Shown in pieces: positions 41,856 through 51,599 of a DNA stretch of 64,000 bases. Every line of letters starts with the position of its first letter. Positions within the stretch are counted from its first letter, which is position 1. This stretch comes from Vicinamibacterales bacterium. Its GTDB lineage: Bacteria > Acidobacteriota > Vicinamibacteria > Vicinamibacterales > UBA2999. The notes under the pieces are model-generated. The model worked only from the letters and a program-made list of their open reading frames with translations. It was not told where the DNA came from and searched no databases. The stretch lies in assembly GCA_041659285.1 (NCBI GenBank), contig JBAZYO010000001.1, positions 248,001 to 312,000 of the forward strand. The letters are read 5' to 3'. A program made the position numbers and the translations under genes.

Positions 41856-43532
41856 ATGGCATCCATGAAGCGACCGAATTCATCCCTCGTGCTCGACGGC
41901 CCTGAACGCGCGCCGGGGCGCGCCATGCTGCACGCCGTCGGGTTCACGCGCGCCGACTTCCAGAAGTCGCAGATTGGCGTGTGCTCGACCTGGAGCCAGG
42001 TCACGCCCTGCAACATGCACATCGACGCGCTCGCCCGTCATGCCGCCGACGGCGTCAGTGGCGCCGGTGGCAAGCCGTCGATCTTCAACACCATCACCGT
42101 GTCGGACGGCATCTCGATGGGCACCGAGGGCATGAAGTACTCGCTGGTGTCGCGCGAGGTGATCGCCGACTCGATCGAAGTGGTGATGGGCGCCGAGGGA
42201 CTGGACGGGCTGGTCGCCATCGGCGGCTGCGACAAGAACATGCCGGCGTGCGTGATCGCCATGGCGCGCCTGAACCGTCCGTCGGTGTTCGTCTACGGCG
42301 GCACCATCCTGCCCGGCATCTTCCAGAATCGGCCGGTGGACATCGTCTCGGTGTTCGAAGCGGTGGGGCAGCACGCGGCGGGCACGCTGTCGGACGCGGC
42401 GCTGGCGGACCTCGAGCAGCACGCGTGTCCCGGGGCCGGCTCGTGCGGCGGGATGTACACCGCCAACACGATGGCCTCGGCCATTGAAGCGCTCGGCCTG
42501 AGCCTGCCCAACAGCTCGGCGCAGGCGGCGATCTCCGACGACAAGAAGCGCGACTGCGCCAGCGCGGGCGCGGCGGTCGTCAAGCTGGTGCAGGCGAACC
42601 TGCGGCCGCGCGACATCCTGACCCGCAAGGCGTTCGAGAACGCCATCACCACCGTGATCGCGCTCGGCGGCTCGACCAACGCGGTGCTGCACCTGCTGGC
42701 GATTGCGCACGCCGCGGAAGTCAAGGTGACGCTCGACGACTTCACGCGCATCGGCAAGCGTGTGCCGGTGCTGGCCGACCTCAAGCCGAGCGGCAAGTTC
42801 GTGATGGCGGAGCTGGTCAAGATCGGCGGCCTGACGCCGCTGCTGAAGCGCCTGCTCGACGCCGGCCTGCTGCACGGCGAGGCGATGACGGTCACCGGCC
42901 GCACCCTCGCCGAGAACCTGCGCGGCACCGCGGATTATCCCGACGGGCAACTGGTCGTGCGCGACGTGACCGACCCCATCAAGAAAGACAGCCACCTCGT
43001 CGTGCTGCGCGGCAACCTCGCGCCCGACGGCGCGATGGCCAAGATCAGCGGCAAGGAAGGCGAGCGCTTCAGCGGCCGCGCCCGCGTCTACGACCGCGAA
43101 GAGGCGGCGCTGGCGGCGATCCTGGCCGGCAAGATCAAGAAGGGCGACGTGGTGGTGATCCGCTACGAGGGGCCGCAAGGCGGACCCGGGATGCGCGAGA
43201 TGCTGTCGCCGACCAGCGCGATCATGGGACGCGGCCTCGGCGCCGAGGTCGCGCTGATTACCGACGGCCGCTTCAGCGGCGGCACGCACGGCTTCGTCGT
43301 CGGGCACATCACCCCGGAGGCGTTCGTGGGCGGACCGCTGGCGCTGGTGAAGAACGGCGACCGCATCACCATCGATGCCAGAACGCGCACTCTTGGGATC
43401 GACATCACCGCCAAGGAGTGGCGCGCGCGCCGCACGGCGTGGCGTCCGCGCAAGCCTCGTTACACCAGGGGGGTGCTGGCCAAGTACGCGCGGCAGGTGT
43501 CAACCGCAAGCAAGGGGGCGGTGACGGATTAG
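41856..43532 (+). CDS. ilvD: Dihydroxy-acid dehydratase IlvD
   Basis: 558 aa. Iron-sulfur enzyme of branched-chain amino acid and CoA synthesis. Diagnostic motifs: SQIGVCSTWSQVTPCN, GGCDKNMPACVIAM (cluster Cys), CPGAGSCGGMYTANTMA, and the C-terminal TDGRFSGGTHGFVVGH. Full length. Isolated from other ilv genes; it is followed by ~290 nt of non-coding sequence before the TonB receptor. The segment upstream (41767-41855) contains AGAAGNTCAGGAG-like repeated words but no gene. Confidence 0.96.
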   Translation: MASMKRPNSSLVLDGPERAPGRAMLHAVGFTRADFQKSQIGVCSTWSQVTPCNMHIDALARHAADGVSGAGGKPSIFNTITVSDGISMGTEGMKYSLVSREVIADSIEVVMGAEGLDGLVAIGGCDKNMPACVIAMARLNRPSVFVYGGTILPGIFQNRPVDIVSVFEAVGQHAAGTLSDAALADLEQHACPGAGSCGGMYTANTMASAIEALGLSLPNSSAQAAISDDKKRDCASAGAAVVKLVQANLRPRDILTRKAFENAITTVIALGGSTNAVLHLLAIAHAAEVKVTLDDFTRIGKRVPVLADLKPSGKFVMAELVKIGGLTPLLKRLLDAGLLHGEAMTVTGRTLAENLRGTADYPDGQLVVRDVTDPIKKDSHLVVLRGNLAPDGAMAKISGKEGERFSGRARVYDREEAALAAILAGKIKKGDVVVIRYEGPQGGPGMREMLSPTSAIMGRGLGAEVALITDGRFSGGTHGFVVGHITPEAFVGGPLALVKNGDRITIDARTRTLGIDITAKEWRARRTAWRPRKPRYTRGVLAKYARQVSTASKGAVTD

Positions 43533-43819
43533 GGCCGACAAAAATGTGCAATTTCGCCCCAAAGGGCGACGCAACTGTCGGAACGGGCGGTCGCCGGCGC
43601 AATGAATATCCAAAATTTCGTAGTGACGCGAGTGTCGGCCATCCCATGCGTACAAAGCTTGCAAAGGCGAAGCTGGGTGACCTACACTCCCGCATCTTTG
43701 TTAGCAAAGCGTCTCAAGAGGCTCGCTCGTTGTAATTGGCTTGATCTCTGCGGCTGCGTTGTGTCTGTGACGCCGGGTGCGGCTGGCGGCGGACTTCTTC
43801 GATTTGGAGGAAAGCGAGT

Positions 43820-46800
43820 ATGAGTAATTCTTTGTCGCGGTGGTGCCTGCTGGCACTGCTGATGGTTCCACTGGTTGCGAGCACGGCGTGGGCGCAGACG
43901 TTCACGGGCGGTGTGCGCGGAGTGGTGAGTGACTCGGGCGGTATCGTCCCGGGCGTGACGGTCACACTCATCAACGAATCGAACGGCGCGTCGCGTGACG
44001 CCGTGTCGAACGAGCAGGGCGGCTACAACTTCTCGGCGGTACCCCCGGGCGTCTACACCCTGAAGGCGGAGCTGACCGGCTTCAAGACTTTCGAGAACAA
44101 GGGTATCCGCGTCGCCACGCAGCAGTTCGTGACGATGGACATCAAGCTCGATGTCGGCCAGTTGCAGGAGACCATCACCGTGACCGGTGAGGCGCCGCTG
44201 ATTGACACGTCGAACGCCTCAACCGGCGGCGTGATCGACTCGCGCCAGCTGGAAACGCTGCCCAGCGGCGGCCGCTCGGCGTTCCTCTTCGCCGTGACGG
44301 TGCCCACCGTGGTGGCCTCGGGCGACGCGCAGTTCAACCGCCAGCAGGATCAGACCAACGCGTCGCTCCTGTCGCTCGGCGGCGGCGCGCGCCGCGCCAA
44401 CAACTACCTCGTCGACGGCGTGCCGGTCACCGACCTGCGCAACCGCGCCTCGGCCAACCCCAGCATCGAGTCGCTTGAAGGCGTCAACGTGCAGGTCCAC
44501 CAGTACGACGCGGAAACCGGGCGCACCGGCGGCGGCACGTTCAACGTGGCGACCAAGTCCGGCGGCAACGACTTCCACGGCAGCGGCTTCTACCAGGCGC
44601 GCCCGAAGTGGGGCGCGGCCAACGGGTTCTTTTCGAAGCTGGCGGACTCCCCGCTGCCCGACATCAAGTTCCAGCTGGGCGGCGGCGGCTTCGGCGGCCC
44701 GATCATCAAGAACCGCACCTTCTTCTGGTACGGCCAGGAAGGCTACTCGTCGAACACGACCCGCAATGGCTCGGTCCGTTTCCCGACCAGCCGCGAGCGC
44801 AACGGCGACTTCTCGCAGACGACCGACAGTTCCGGCCGCCTGGTCGTAATTTACGATCCGCTGACCGGTGATGCTTCCGGTAACGGCCGGACGCCGTTCC
44901 CGGGCAACGTCATTCCGGCCAACCGCATCAATTCCGTGGGCAAGGCCATCGCGGGGTCGTACCCGGCGCCGAAGAGCGATGTCAGCAACGGCAGCGCCAA
45001 TTACTCCACCGACGCGCAGGTCAAGGACTTCGCGATGATGTACACCGCGAAGGTCGATCACCGCATCAACGACAAGATCTCGCTGTCGGGTTTCTACCTC
45101 TATAACAAGACCGACGAGCCGTGCTCCAACTTCTGGACGCCCGGTGAGCACAACCCGATCGACCCGAACGACTACCTGCTGGCCCGCCGTGTCCAGATGG
45201 TCGCCCTGAACAACACCTGGCTGCCGAGCAACAACACCGTCGTCACGCTGCGCTACGGCTACACGCGCTTCATCGACGACGACACGCTGGCGACCGAGTA
45301 CGACCCATCGACGCTCGGCTTCAGCTCGAACTACCTGAACAGCCTGCAGGTCAAGAAGTTCCCGATCGTGACCGCCACCGACTACGACAGCATGGGCGCG
45401 ATCGACCCGACGCCCCGCAACTGGTACTCCTGGGGTGCCAACGGCGCGGTCTCCAAGCTGCTCGGCAGCCACACCGTGAAGGTGGGCGTGGACTATCGGA
45501 CCATCGGTACCAAGACGCAGTCGTTCTCGGGCGGCGCGGGTGTGCTGAACTTCGACCGTTACTACACCTCGTCGAATGCGCTCTCGAACGGCACCGGCGG
45601 GGCGACGCCCTCCGGTAACGCGCTGGCCAGCATGCTCCTGGGCTACCCCTCGGGTGACTCGGGCAACCAGAGCCGCATCGGCCTCTCGACCCCCTTCAAT
45701 GCCTTCGTGCACTACCTCGGCGGCTACGCGCAGGACGACTGGCGCGTCGGTCCGAAGCTGACGTTGAACTACGGCCTTCGCCTCGAGAACGAGTCGGGCC
45801 TGATGGAAGAGAACAACGGCTTCACCGTGGCGTTCGATCGCACGCTGAACCCCGGCGGCGCCCTCGGCGCCGTCACCGTGAATGGCGCGCCGGTTCGCGG
45901 CGGCCTCGTGTATGCCGGACAGAACGGCGCCAACGAGTACCAGGGCAATCCGCCCTCGCTCAAAGTGTCGCCGCGCCTCGGCGTGGTCTACTCCTTCAAC
46001 CCCAAGACCGTCATCCGCGCGGGCTACGGCGTCTACTGGGCGCCGTGGAACTACCAGGGCGTCGGTTCGGCCAACTACGGCCAGATCGGTTACAGCCGCA
46101 ACACGTTCATCAGCCAGGGGCAGTTCCAGCCCACGGTGACCGTGGACAACCCGTTCCCCCGTGGTGTTGACCAGCCGGTGGGCAACGCGCTCGGCGCCAT
46201 GACCGGCGTTGGCAGCCAGATCGAGTTCATCGATCAGGACAAGAAGGCGCCTTACGTCCAGCAGTATTCGGTGGACCTCTCGCGCGAACTGCCCGGCAAT
46301 ATCGCGGTGGGCTTCGAATACGTGGGTGCCACCGGCCGCGATCTCGGCCTCGGCGGCTCGAACGACGGCATCATCAACATCAACCAGGTGAACCCCAGCT
46401 ACCTGTCGCTGGGTTCCGCGCTGCTCGACCAGGTGGCCAATCCGTTCTTCGGCCTGCCGGCCGGGCAGGGCAAGAGCGTGACCAGCCCGACGATTCAGCG
46501 TCGCGAGCTGCTCCGTCCGTTCCCGCAGTTCAACGACATCCTGATGCGTCAGTCAACGCTCGGGAAGAGCCAGTACCATGCTGCCGTGCTCAAGTTCGAG
46601 AAGCGCGTCAGTAACGGCTGGGGCGGTCGCGTCAACTACACCTACAGTCAGCTGAAGGACAACCAGTTCGGCGAGGGCAACTTCTTCTCGCGGAGCACGA
46701 CCGAAATGCTGAATGCCTACGACCTCGATGCCGAGTACTCGATCGGCCTGCTGGACGTGCCCCACAAGATCACGGTCTCGCCGATCATCGAACTGCCGTT

Positions 46801-47350
46801 CGGTGAGGGCAAGCGGTGGGCCACCAACGGCATCGCCGCGCGAATCCTGGGCGACTGGACCCTCTCGTCGATCGTCTCGATCGAGAGCGGCTTCCCGATT
46901 GCCATCGCGTCGAGCACGAACAACACCAACATCTTCACGCGTATGCAGCGCGTGAACCTGACGGGCTCGGAACAGGCCACGACCGGTTCCGACTTCGAGC
47001 GCATTGCGCCGGCTGCCGGCGCATCCTGCAAGATCAGCGAATGCGGCACCGGCCTCTGGCTGAATGGCGCGGCCTACAGCACGCCGGCAGCGTTCACGCT
47101 CGGCACCTCGCCCCGGACCGACGGCAGCGTGCGGACCCCGGCTCGCAACAACTGGGACTTCGTGGCCAACAAGGCCCTCCGCTTCGGCAGCAAGGTCCGC
47201 GGCGAAGTTCGCCTGGAAGTGCTGAACCTCACCAACACCGTCAAGGTGCGCGGTCCCATCCACACGTTCGGCAGCTCGGCCTTCGGGCAGATCCGGACGC
47301 AGTCGGGCTTCATGCGCCTGACGCAGCTGACCTTCCGCCTGTCGTTCTAA
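43820..47350 (+). CDS. TonB-dependent receptor, Oar-like, with carboxypeptidase-regulatory N-domain
   Basis: 1176 aa. Sec signal (LLALLMVPLVASTAWAQ), CarboxypepD_reg-like domain (~27-110: GGVRGVVSDSGGIVPGVTVTLINE), plug (ETITVTGEAPLIDT) and a long beta-barrel ending in Phe (TFRLSF). Such receptors import large ligands in Acidobacteria and Bacteroidetes. Strong Shine-Dalgarno GGAGGAAA 6 nt before ATG. The upstream ~290 nt (43533-43819) show nothing else certain. The neighbouring secreted TPR protein may be a periplasmic partner. Confidence 0.93.
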   Translation: MSNSLSRWCLLALLMVPLVASTAWAQTFTGGVRGVVSDSGGIVPGVTVTLINESNGASRDAVSNEQGGYNFSAVPPGVYTLKAELTGFKTFENKGIRVATQQFVTMDIKLDVGQLQETITVTGEAPLIDTSNASTGGVIDSRQLETLPSGGRSAFLFAVTVPTVVASGDAQFNRQQDQTNASLLSLGGGARRANNYLVDGVPVTDLRNRASANPSIESLEGVNVQVHQYDAETGRTGGGTFNVATKSGGNDFHGSGFYQARPKWGAANGFFSKLADSPLPDIKFQLGGGGFGGPIIKNRTFFWYGQEGYSSNTTRNGSVRFPTSRERNGDFSQTTDSSGRLVVIYDPLTGDASGNGRTPFPGNVIPANRINSVGKAIAGSYPAPKSDVSNGSANYSTDAQVKDFAMMYTAKVDHRINDKISLSGFYLYNKTDEPCSNFWTPGEHNPIDPNDYLLARRVQMVALNNTWLPSNNTVVTLRYGYTRFIDDDTLATEYDPSTLGFSSNYLNSLQVKKFPIVTATDYDSMGAIDPTPRNWYSWGANGAVSKLLGSHTVKVGVDYRTIGTKTQSFSGGAGVLNFDRYYTSSNALSNGTGGATPSGNALASMLLGYPSGDSGNQSRIGLSTPFNAFVHYLGGYAQDDWRVGPKLTLNYGLRLENESGLMEENNGFTVAFDRTLNPGGALGAVTVNGAPVRGGLVYAGQNGANEYQGNPPSLKVSPRLGVVYSFNPKTVIRAGYGVYWAPWNYQGVGSANYGQIGYSRNTFISQGQFQPTVTVDNPFPRGVDQPVGNALGAMTGVGSQIEFIDQDKKAPYVQQYSVDLSRELPGNIAVGFEYVGATGRDLGLGGSNDGIININQVNPSYLSLGSALLDQVANPFFGLPAGQGKSVTSPTIQRRELLRPFPQFNDILMRQSTLGKSQYHAAVLKFEKRVSNGWGGRVNYTYSQLKDNQFGEGNFFSRSTTEMLNAYDLDAEYSIGLLDVPHKITVSPIIELPFGEGKRWATNGIAARILGDWTLSSIVSIESGFPIAIASSTNNTNIFTRMQRVNLTGSEQATTGSDFERIAPAAGASCKISECGTGLWLNGAAYSTPAAFTLGTSPRTDGSVRTPARNNWDFVANKALRFGSKVRGEVRLEVLNLTNTVKVRGPIHTFGSSAFGQIRTQSGFMRLTQLTFRLSF

Positions 47351-47366
47351 GGCGGACGTAACACTC

Positions 47367-47413
47367 AAGGCCTGGGGTTCGGGAGCAGATGCTCCCGAAC
47401 TTCAGGCCTTTCG
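47367..47413 (+). terminator. Strong Rho-independent terminator after the TonB receptor
   Basis: Outer stem AAGGCCTG / CAGGCCTT, inner 11-bp stem GTTCGGGAGCA / TGCTCCCGAAC with loop GA, followed by T-rich sequence. Confidence 0.85.
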
Positions 47414-47466
47414 CTTGTACGGAAAGGTTCAGAACCCGTTCAGAACCTCGTAGTACCATTCTCCCA

Positions 47467-49101
47467 ATGCGACGCCTCGCTCTTGCGCTCATGGTGGCCG
47501 TTGCCGCCCTCGTCTCGCCCCTCGCGCAATCTGGGCCCGGTTTGGGCCGCGCCACCTTCACGAATTCCGGCAGTCCCAAGGCGCAAGCCGACTTCCAGCG
47601 CGGCATTGCCTGGCTCCATAGCTTTGGCTACGAAGACGCCATCGACGCGTTCCGCGCGGCGCAGAAGATCGACCCCGACTTTGCGATGGCGTATTGGGGC
47701 GAGGCGATGAGCTTCAGCCAGCCGCTGTGGTTTTTCGAAGAGGTCCCGAAAGGGCGCGCGGCACTGGCCAGGCTGGGTCCGTCGCCCGAGGCCAGGATCG
47801 CGAAGGCGAAGACCGCGCGGGAGCAAGGCTTCATGCGCGCCGTCGAGGCGCTCTTCGGGCCTGGCGACAAGCCCGCCCGGGCGGCGGCCCACGCCAGGGC
47901 TATGGCCACGGTAGCGGCGGAGAATCCCGCGGATGATGAGGCGCAGACCTTCTACGCGCTGGCCCTCCTGGCCACGATGCCCCGTGGCGACGCCTCGTTG
48001 CCGATCCGGCGGCAGGCCGGCGCGATCGCCGAGAAGGTGTTCGCCCGCAGTCCGAATCATCCCGGCGCGGCGCACTACATTCTGCATGCCTACGACCATT
48101 CGAGCCTGGCGGCCAAGGGGCTGCCGGCCGCGCGCGCCTACGCGAAGATCGCGCCGGCCGCGAGCCACGCACTCCACATGCCGGCGCATTCGTTTCTGCA
48201 GGCCGGGCTGTGGGACGAGGCGGCCTTGTCGGATGAGGCCTCGTGGAACGCGTCGATCGCCTGGGCGAAGCGGCGTGGCTTGTCCATCGTCAGCCGTGAC
48301 TATCACAGCCTCGCGTGGCTGCAATACGAGTGGACGCAGCAGGGACGGTTCTCAAAGACGAAGGAGGCCATCGCCTTGGTGGAAGAGGGAATGAAGCTGT
48401 CCCCAGGCCTCCAGCCACAGGCCCCAAGCCCCCAACACGCCGGCGGGCACGGTTACGGGGAGAGCGAGATTGGGCGAGGGAGTGGCGTGGCCGCCTTGCG
48501 CAACGACCGCGCCTCGATGCGTGCCCGCTACATCATCGAGAGCGGGCGCTGGGGCGAGATGAAGGGCCAGACCACGTTCGACAACATCGAGGAGCTGTTG
48601 GCGCTGGGCCTCAGCGCCGTGAACCTGGGCGACGCGGCGCGAGTGGCCGCCGTGATCGAACAGTTACGCGGGGCCGCGGGACCCGGCCAGCCCGCCGAAC
48701 TGCGCGAGCAGGCAGAAGTGATGCTGAAGGAGATGGAAGCCGTGGACCTCTTTGCCCAGGGCCGCCGGACCGAGGCCTTTGCCATGATGGACCGGGCCGC
48801 GGCGTTGCAGGCGAGGATGCCGAAGCCGATTGGGCGGCCGTTCCCGGTCAAGGGTGCGGACGAGTTGTACGGGGACCTCCTCTTGCAGGCCGGACGCCCA
48901 AAGGAAGCCGCCGTCTGGTTCGACCGTGCGCTGGCGCGGACGCCGAATCGCAGCAAGGCGGTGCTGGGGCTGGCCCGCGCGTATCGCAACTCGGGCGACG
49001 CCGCGTCGGCGAAGGCGACATACAAACGCTTTCTCGCCAACTACCGCCTCGCCGACCCCGGGCTTCCCGAGGTTGCCGAGGCGCGCGACGCGGTCAGATA
49101 G
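47467..49101 (+). CDS. Secreted TPR-repeat protein
   Basis: 544 aa from ATG 47467. Sec signal (LALALMVAVAALVSPLAQS) then tetratricopeptide-type helical pairs: KAQADFQRGIAWLHSFGYED, GAAHYILHAYDHSS, ADELYGDLLLQAGRPKEAAVWFDRAL and AVLGLARAYRNSGDAASAKA. Residues ~315-345 are low complexity (PQAPSPQHAGGHG). It resembles the Acidobacteria proteins that follow TonB receptors, where ALHMPAHSFLQAGLWDEA-type motifs recur. Exact function unknown. Confidence 0.82.
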   Translation: MRRLALALMVAVAALVSPLAQSGPGLGRATFTNSGSPKAQADFQRGIAWLHSFGYEDAIDAFRAAQKIDPDFAMAYWGEAMSFSQPLWFFEEVPKGRAALARLGPSPEARIAKAKTAREQGFMRAVEALFGPGDKPARAAAHARAMATVAAENPADDEAQTFYALALLATMPRGDASLPIRRQAGAIAEKVFARSPNHPGAAHYILHAYDHSSLAAKGLPAARAYAKIAPAASHALHMPAHSFLQAGLWDEAALSDEASWNASIAWAKRRGLSIVSRDYHSLAWLQYEWTQQGRFSKTKEAIALVEEGMKLSPGLQPQAPSPQHAGGHGYGESEIGRGSGVAALRNDRASMRARYIIESGRWGEMKGQTTFDNIEELLALGLSAVNLGDAARVAAVIEQLRGAAGPGQPAELREQAEVMLKEMEAVDLFAQGRRTEAFAMMDRAAALQARMPKPIGRPFPVKGADELYGDLLLQAGRPKEAAVWFDRALARTPNRSKAVLGLARAYRNSGDAASAKATYKRFLANYRLADPGLPEVAEARDAVR

Positions 49102-49143
49102 CTCCCGGCAGGAGGTGTCATCCCGACGGGAATTGCCCTCCCG

Positions 49144-50339
49144 TCACACTTCGTCGATCTTCACTTGCCTCATGTAGTATCCCGTCTCCAGCCGACGCTG
49201 GGGGATCGAGGCGTCGGCGACGCGCAACGCGATGTCATAGGTGCCAGGCTCGGTCGGCTTCCACCGGTATTCCCACAGCGACCACATCGTGTGCGTCTTG
49301 GGCGTGGGGCACACCGCGAACGGCTGGAACTCCGCGTCCTTCTTGAACCGGATGGCCAGGCGATCCACGGCCTTCGCCCCGCCCCACAGGATCCCGACGA
49401 TGCGGTATTCGATGCCCGATGCGGTGCGGCGCTTTTCCACGCGCACGGGAGTGGCCGCGGTCTGGATGTCGGCCGGCGTGTAGTCTTTCGCCAACTTGTA
49501 CGGCTCGGCTTGATGGGTCCGGTTCGCAAACTCCACCATCTGCGTCGTCGCCGGCTCATCGGGGCCGACCAGGCGGATTTCGTTGACCCACTTGATCCAA
49601 GTGCAGCCGTACCAGCCGGGCACGACCAGGCGCACGGGCCTGCCGTGATCGGCGGGCAGCGGCTCGCCGTTCATGCGGACCGCCAGGTGGGCGCCCAGCT
49701 TGTCGAGCGACGACAGCGGAAACACCCAGCTGGCGCCGACGATGGAGCGCTGCGAAACCTGGCCGATGTGGTCGAAGCCGCTCACCAGCACCGCGGTCGC
49801 GTCCTTGGCGGGCTTCAACCGGGCCACGACATCGGCAAGCGGGACGCCGTCCCATTCCGCCACGCTCATCAACCCGAAGTTCGAGGGGTTGGCGTTGCCG
49901 GAGCATTCGAACAGGTGCGGCCCCATGGGCTTCGCTTGTTTGTGGATCGCGTCGAGATCGAGCATGCCGTCCCTGGCGAGAAGGCCGGTGGTTTCGATAG
50001 TCCAGGGGCGGTGTGAGCGGCCGCCGCGGCAGGAATCTCGGTCCGGATGTATGCCAGCTCGTTGGACGTGATCAGCTTGCCCGGCTCGAGTAGCGACAGG
50101 TCGGTGACGAGGCGGGCATCGAGCCCGGCGCCGCCATACTTGACGCCGAACGCCTGCACTTGGGACCGGTCGCGAAACAACGGCAGGGTGCCCAGGAGTT
50201 CACCCGCTGGGGCTGAAGCGGTGCAGGGCACTTCCGCGGCGAGCCTGGCGAGGACCTTGCCCGGTTCGACCAGCGTGGCCGCGCCGGCGGCAGCAAGGGC
50301 GCCCAGAACCTGTCGTCGAGTCGGATGCATTTGCGCCAT
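49144..50339 (-). pseudogene. Sulfite-oxidase-like molybdopterin protein with a frameshift
   Basis: Two reading frames make one protein. The N-part starts at ATG 50339 (Tat-type signal TRRQVLGALAAAG) and reads to about 50010, with SNELAYIRTEIP; the C-part (to 49144) begins TIETTGLLARDGM and contains HLFECSGN (Cys ligand of molybdenum), WYGCTWIKWVNEI and a C-terminal domain ending KIDEV. The break lies at a GGGG run (50005-50008): one extra base would join the frames as PWTIETTG. It is either a true frameshift or a sequencing error in a homopolymer. The C-part alone is ~273 aa. Confidence 0.8.
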
Positions 50340-50351
50340 TATACTGTCCTC

Positions 50352-51599
50352 ATGAAGTTCAGCTTTGCAGTGGCCGCCGGCATTGCCGCGGTAGCCGGGA
50401 CGGTGGCGGTGACCGCGCAGCAGCCGACGTTTCGCACCGGGGTCACGCTGGTCAGCACCGACGTCATCCCGCGCGACGACAAGGGCCGCTTTGTCGCCGA
50501 CCTGACGCGCGAGAACTTCACCCTGCTCGAAGATGGACAGCCGCAAGTCGTGACGTCGTTCTTTCTCGTCCAGGGCGGCCGGACGTTCAATCTCATGACC
50601 CCTGGGTCGGCGGCCGCGGCGCCGGAAGGCATCGTGTTGCCGCCGGCGCGCCGCCGCGTCGACGACACCGCGGGGCGGGTCTTCCTGATCTTCGTCGACG
50701 ATCTCCACTTCGACCCCGAAATGTCGCCGCACGTGCGCAAGCTGCTGCAGACAATCGGCGACACCCTGATCCACGAAGGCGATCTCGTCGCCCTGGTGTC
50801 GAGCGGTCCGTCGTACATCAGCATCGGGCCGACCTACGACAAGAAGATGATGATGGAGGCGGTGGGCAAGGTGCGCGGCACCGGACTGATTCCCGCCGAG
50901 ATCTTCAAGATGCTCGAGACATCGCAGGGGCCCGCCGACATCCGGGCGCGGGCCCAGACGGCGTTCTACACGGCCTACAGCATCCTGTACGACCTCGAAC
51001 AGGTCACCAATAAGCGGAAGGCCGTGATCTACATCAGCAACGGCTACGATTTCGATCCGTTCGCGGAAGGCCGCGCCGGACGGGATCGCGTGCAGGGCGG
51101 CCGCTTCGCGGAACCCCTGCGCACGATGAATGACGAAGAGAACCCGTACTTCCGCCTGAGCGCCGTCACCGCGGACATCGACTTGCACCGGTTGATGCGC
51201 GAACTCACGCTGTCGGCCAACCGGGCCAATGCCACGCTCTATACCGTGGACCCGCGAGGCCTCGCGGGCGTCGTCGATCTGGCGTCGTCCGCGGACCAGA
51301 GCGAATGGCGCACGCACCTCCAGAAGACCACCAGCACGCTGCGCTACATGGCTGAGGAAACCGGCGGATTTGCGGTGGTCAACACCAACGACTACGCGTC
51401 GGAGTTCAAGCGCATCGACGCCGAGACCAGCGATTACTACGTGCTTGGCTTCTACTCGACCAACCCCGACCCGTCGAGACGCACGCGGACGCTGGAGGTG
51501 AAAGTGGACCGTCCGAACGTCACCGTGGCGTCGCGCCGGGCGTACTCGCTGAAGACGGAAGGGAAGCCGCCGGCGCCGGTGCAGCCCAAGAAGAAATAG
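50352..51599 (+). CDS. Secreted VWFA-related protein, Acidobacteria type
   Basis: 415 aa from ATG 50352. Sec signal (AVAAGIAAVAGTVAVTAQ) then a von Willebrand A-like domain: VSTDVIPRDDKGRFVADLT, VFLIFVDDLHFDPEMS (the MIDAS DxSxS is altered to DDLHF), KRKAVIYISNGYDFDP. This is the VWFA-related domain common in Acidobacteria. Divergent from the frameshifted Mo-protein and convergent with the next TPR gene, which it overlaps by 80 nt at the 3' ends. Confidence 0.87.
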   Translation: MKFSFAVAAGIAAVAGTVAVTAQQPTFRTGVTLVSTDVIPRDDKGRFVADLTRENFTLLEDGQPQVVTSFFLVQGGRTFNLMTPGSAAAAPEGIVLPPARRRVDDTAGRVFLIFVDDLHFDPEMSPHVRKLLQTIGDTLIHEGDLVALVSSGPSYISIGPTYDKKMMMEAVGKVRGTGLIPAEIFKMLETSQGPADIRARAQTAFYTAYSILYDLEQVTNKRKAVIYISNGYDFDPFAEGRAGRDRVQGGRFAEPLRTMNDEENPYFRLSAVTADIDLHRLMRELTLSANRANATLYTVDPRGLAGVVDLASSADQSEWRTHLQKTTSTLRYMAEETGGFAVVNTNDYASEFKRIDAETSDYYVLGFYSTNPDPSRRTRTLEVKVDRPNVTVASRRAYSLKTEGKPPAPVQPKKK

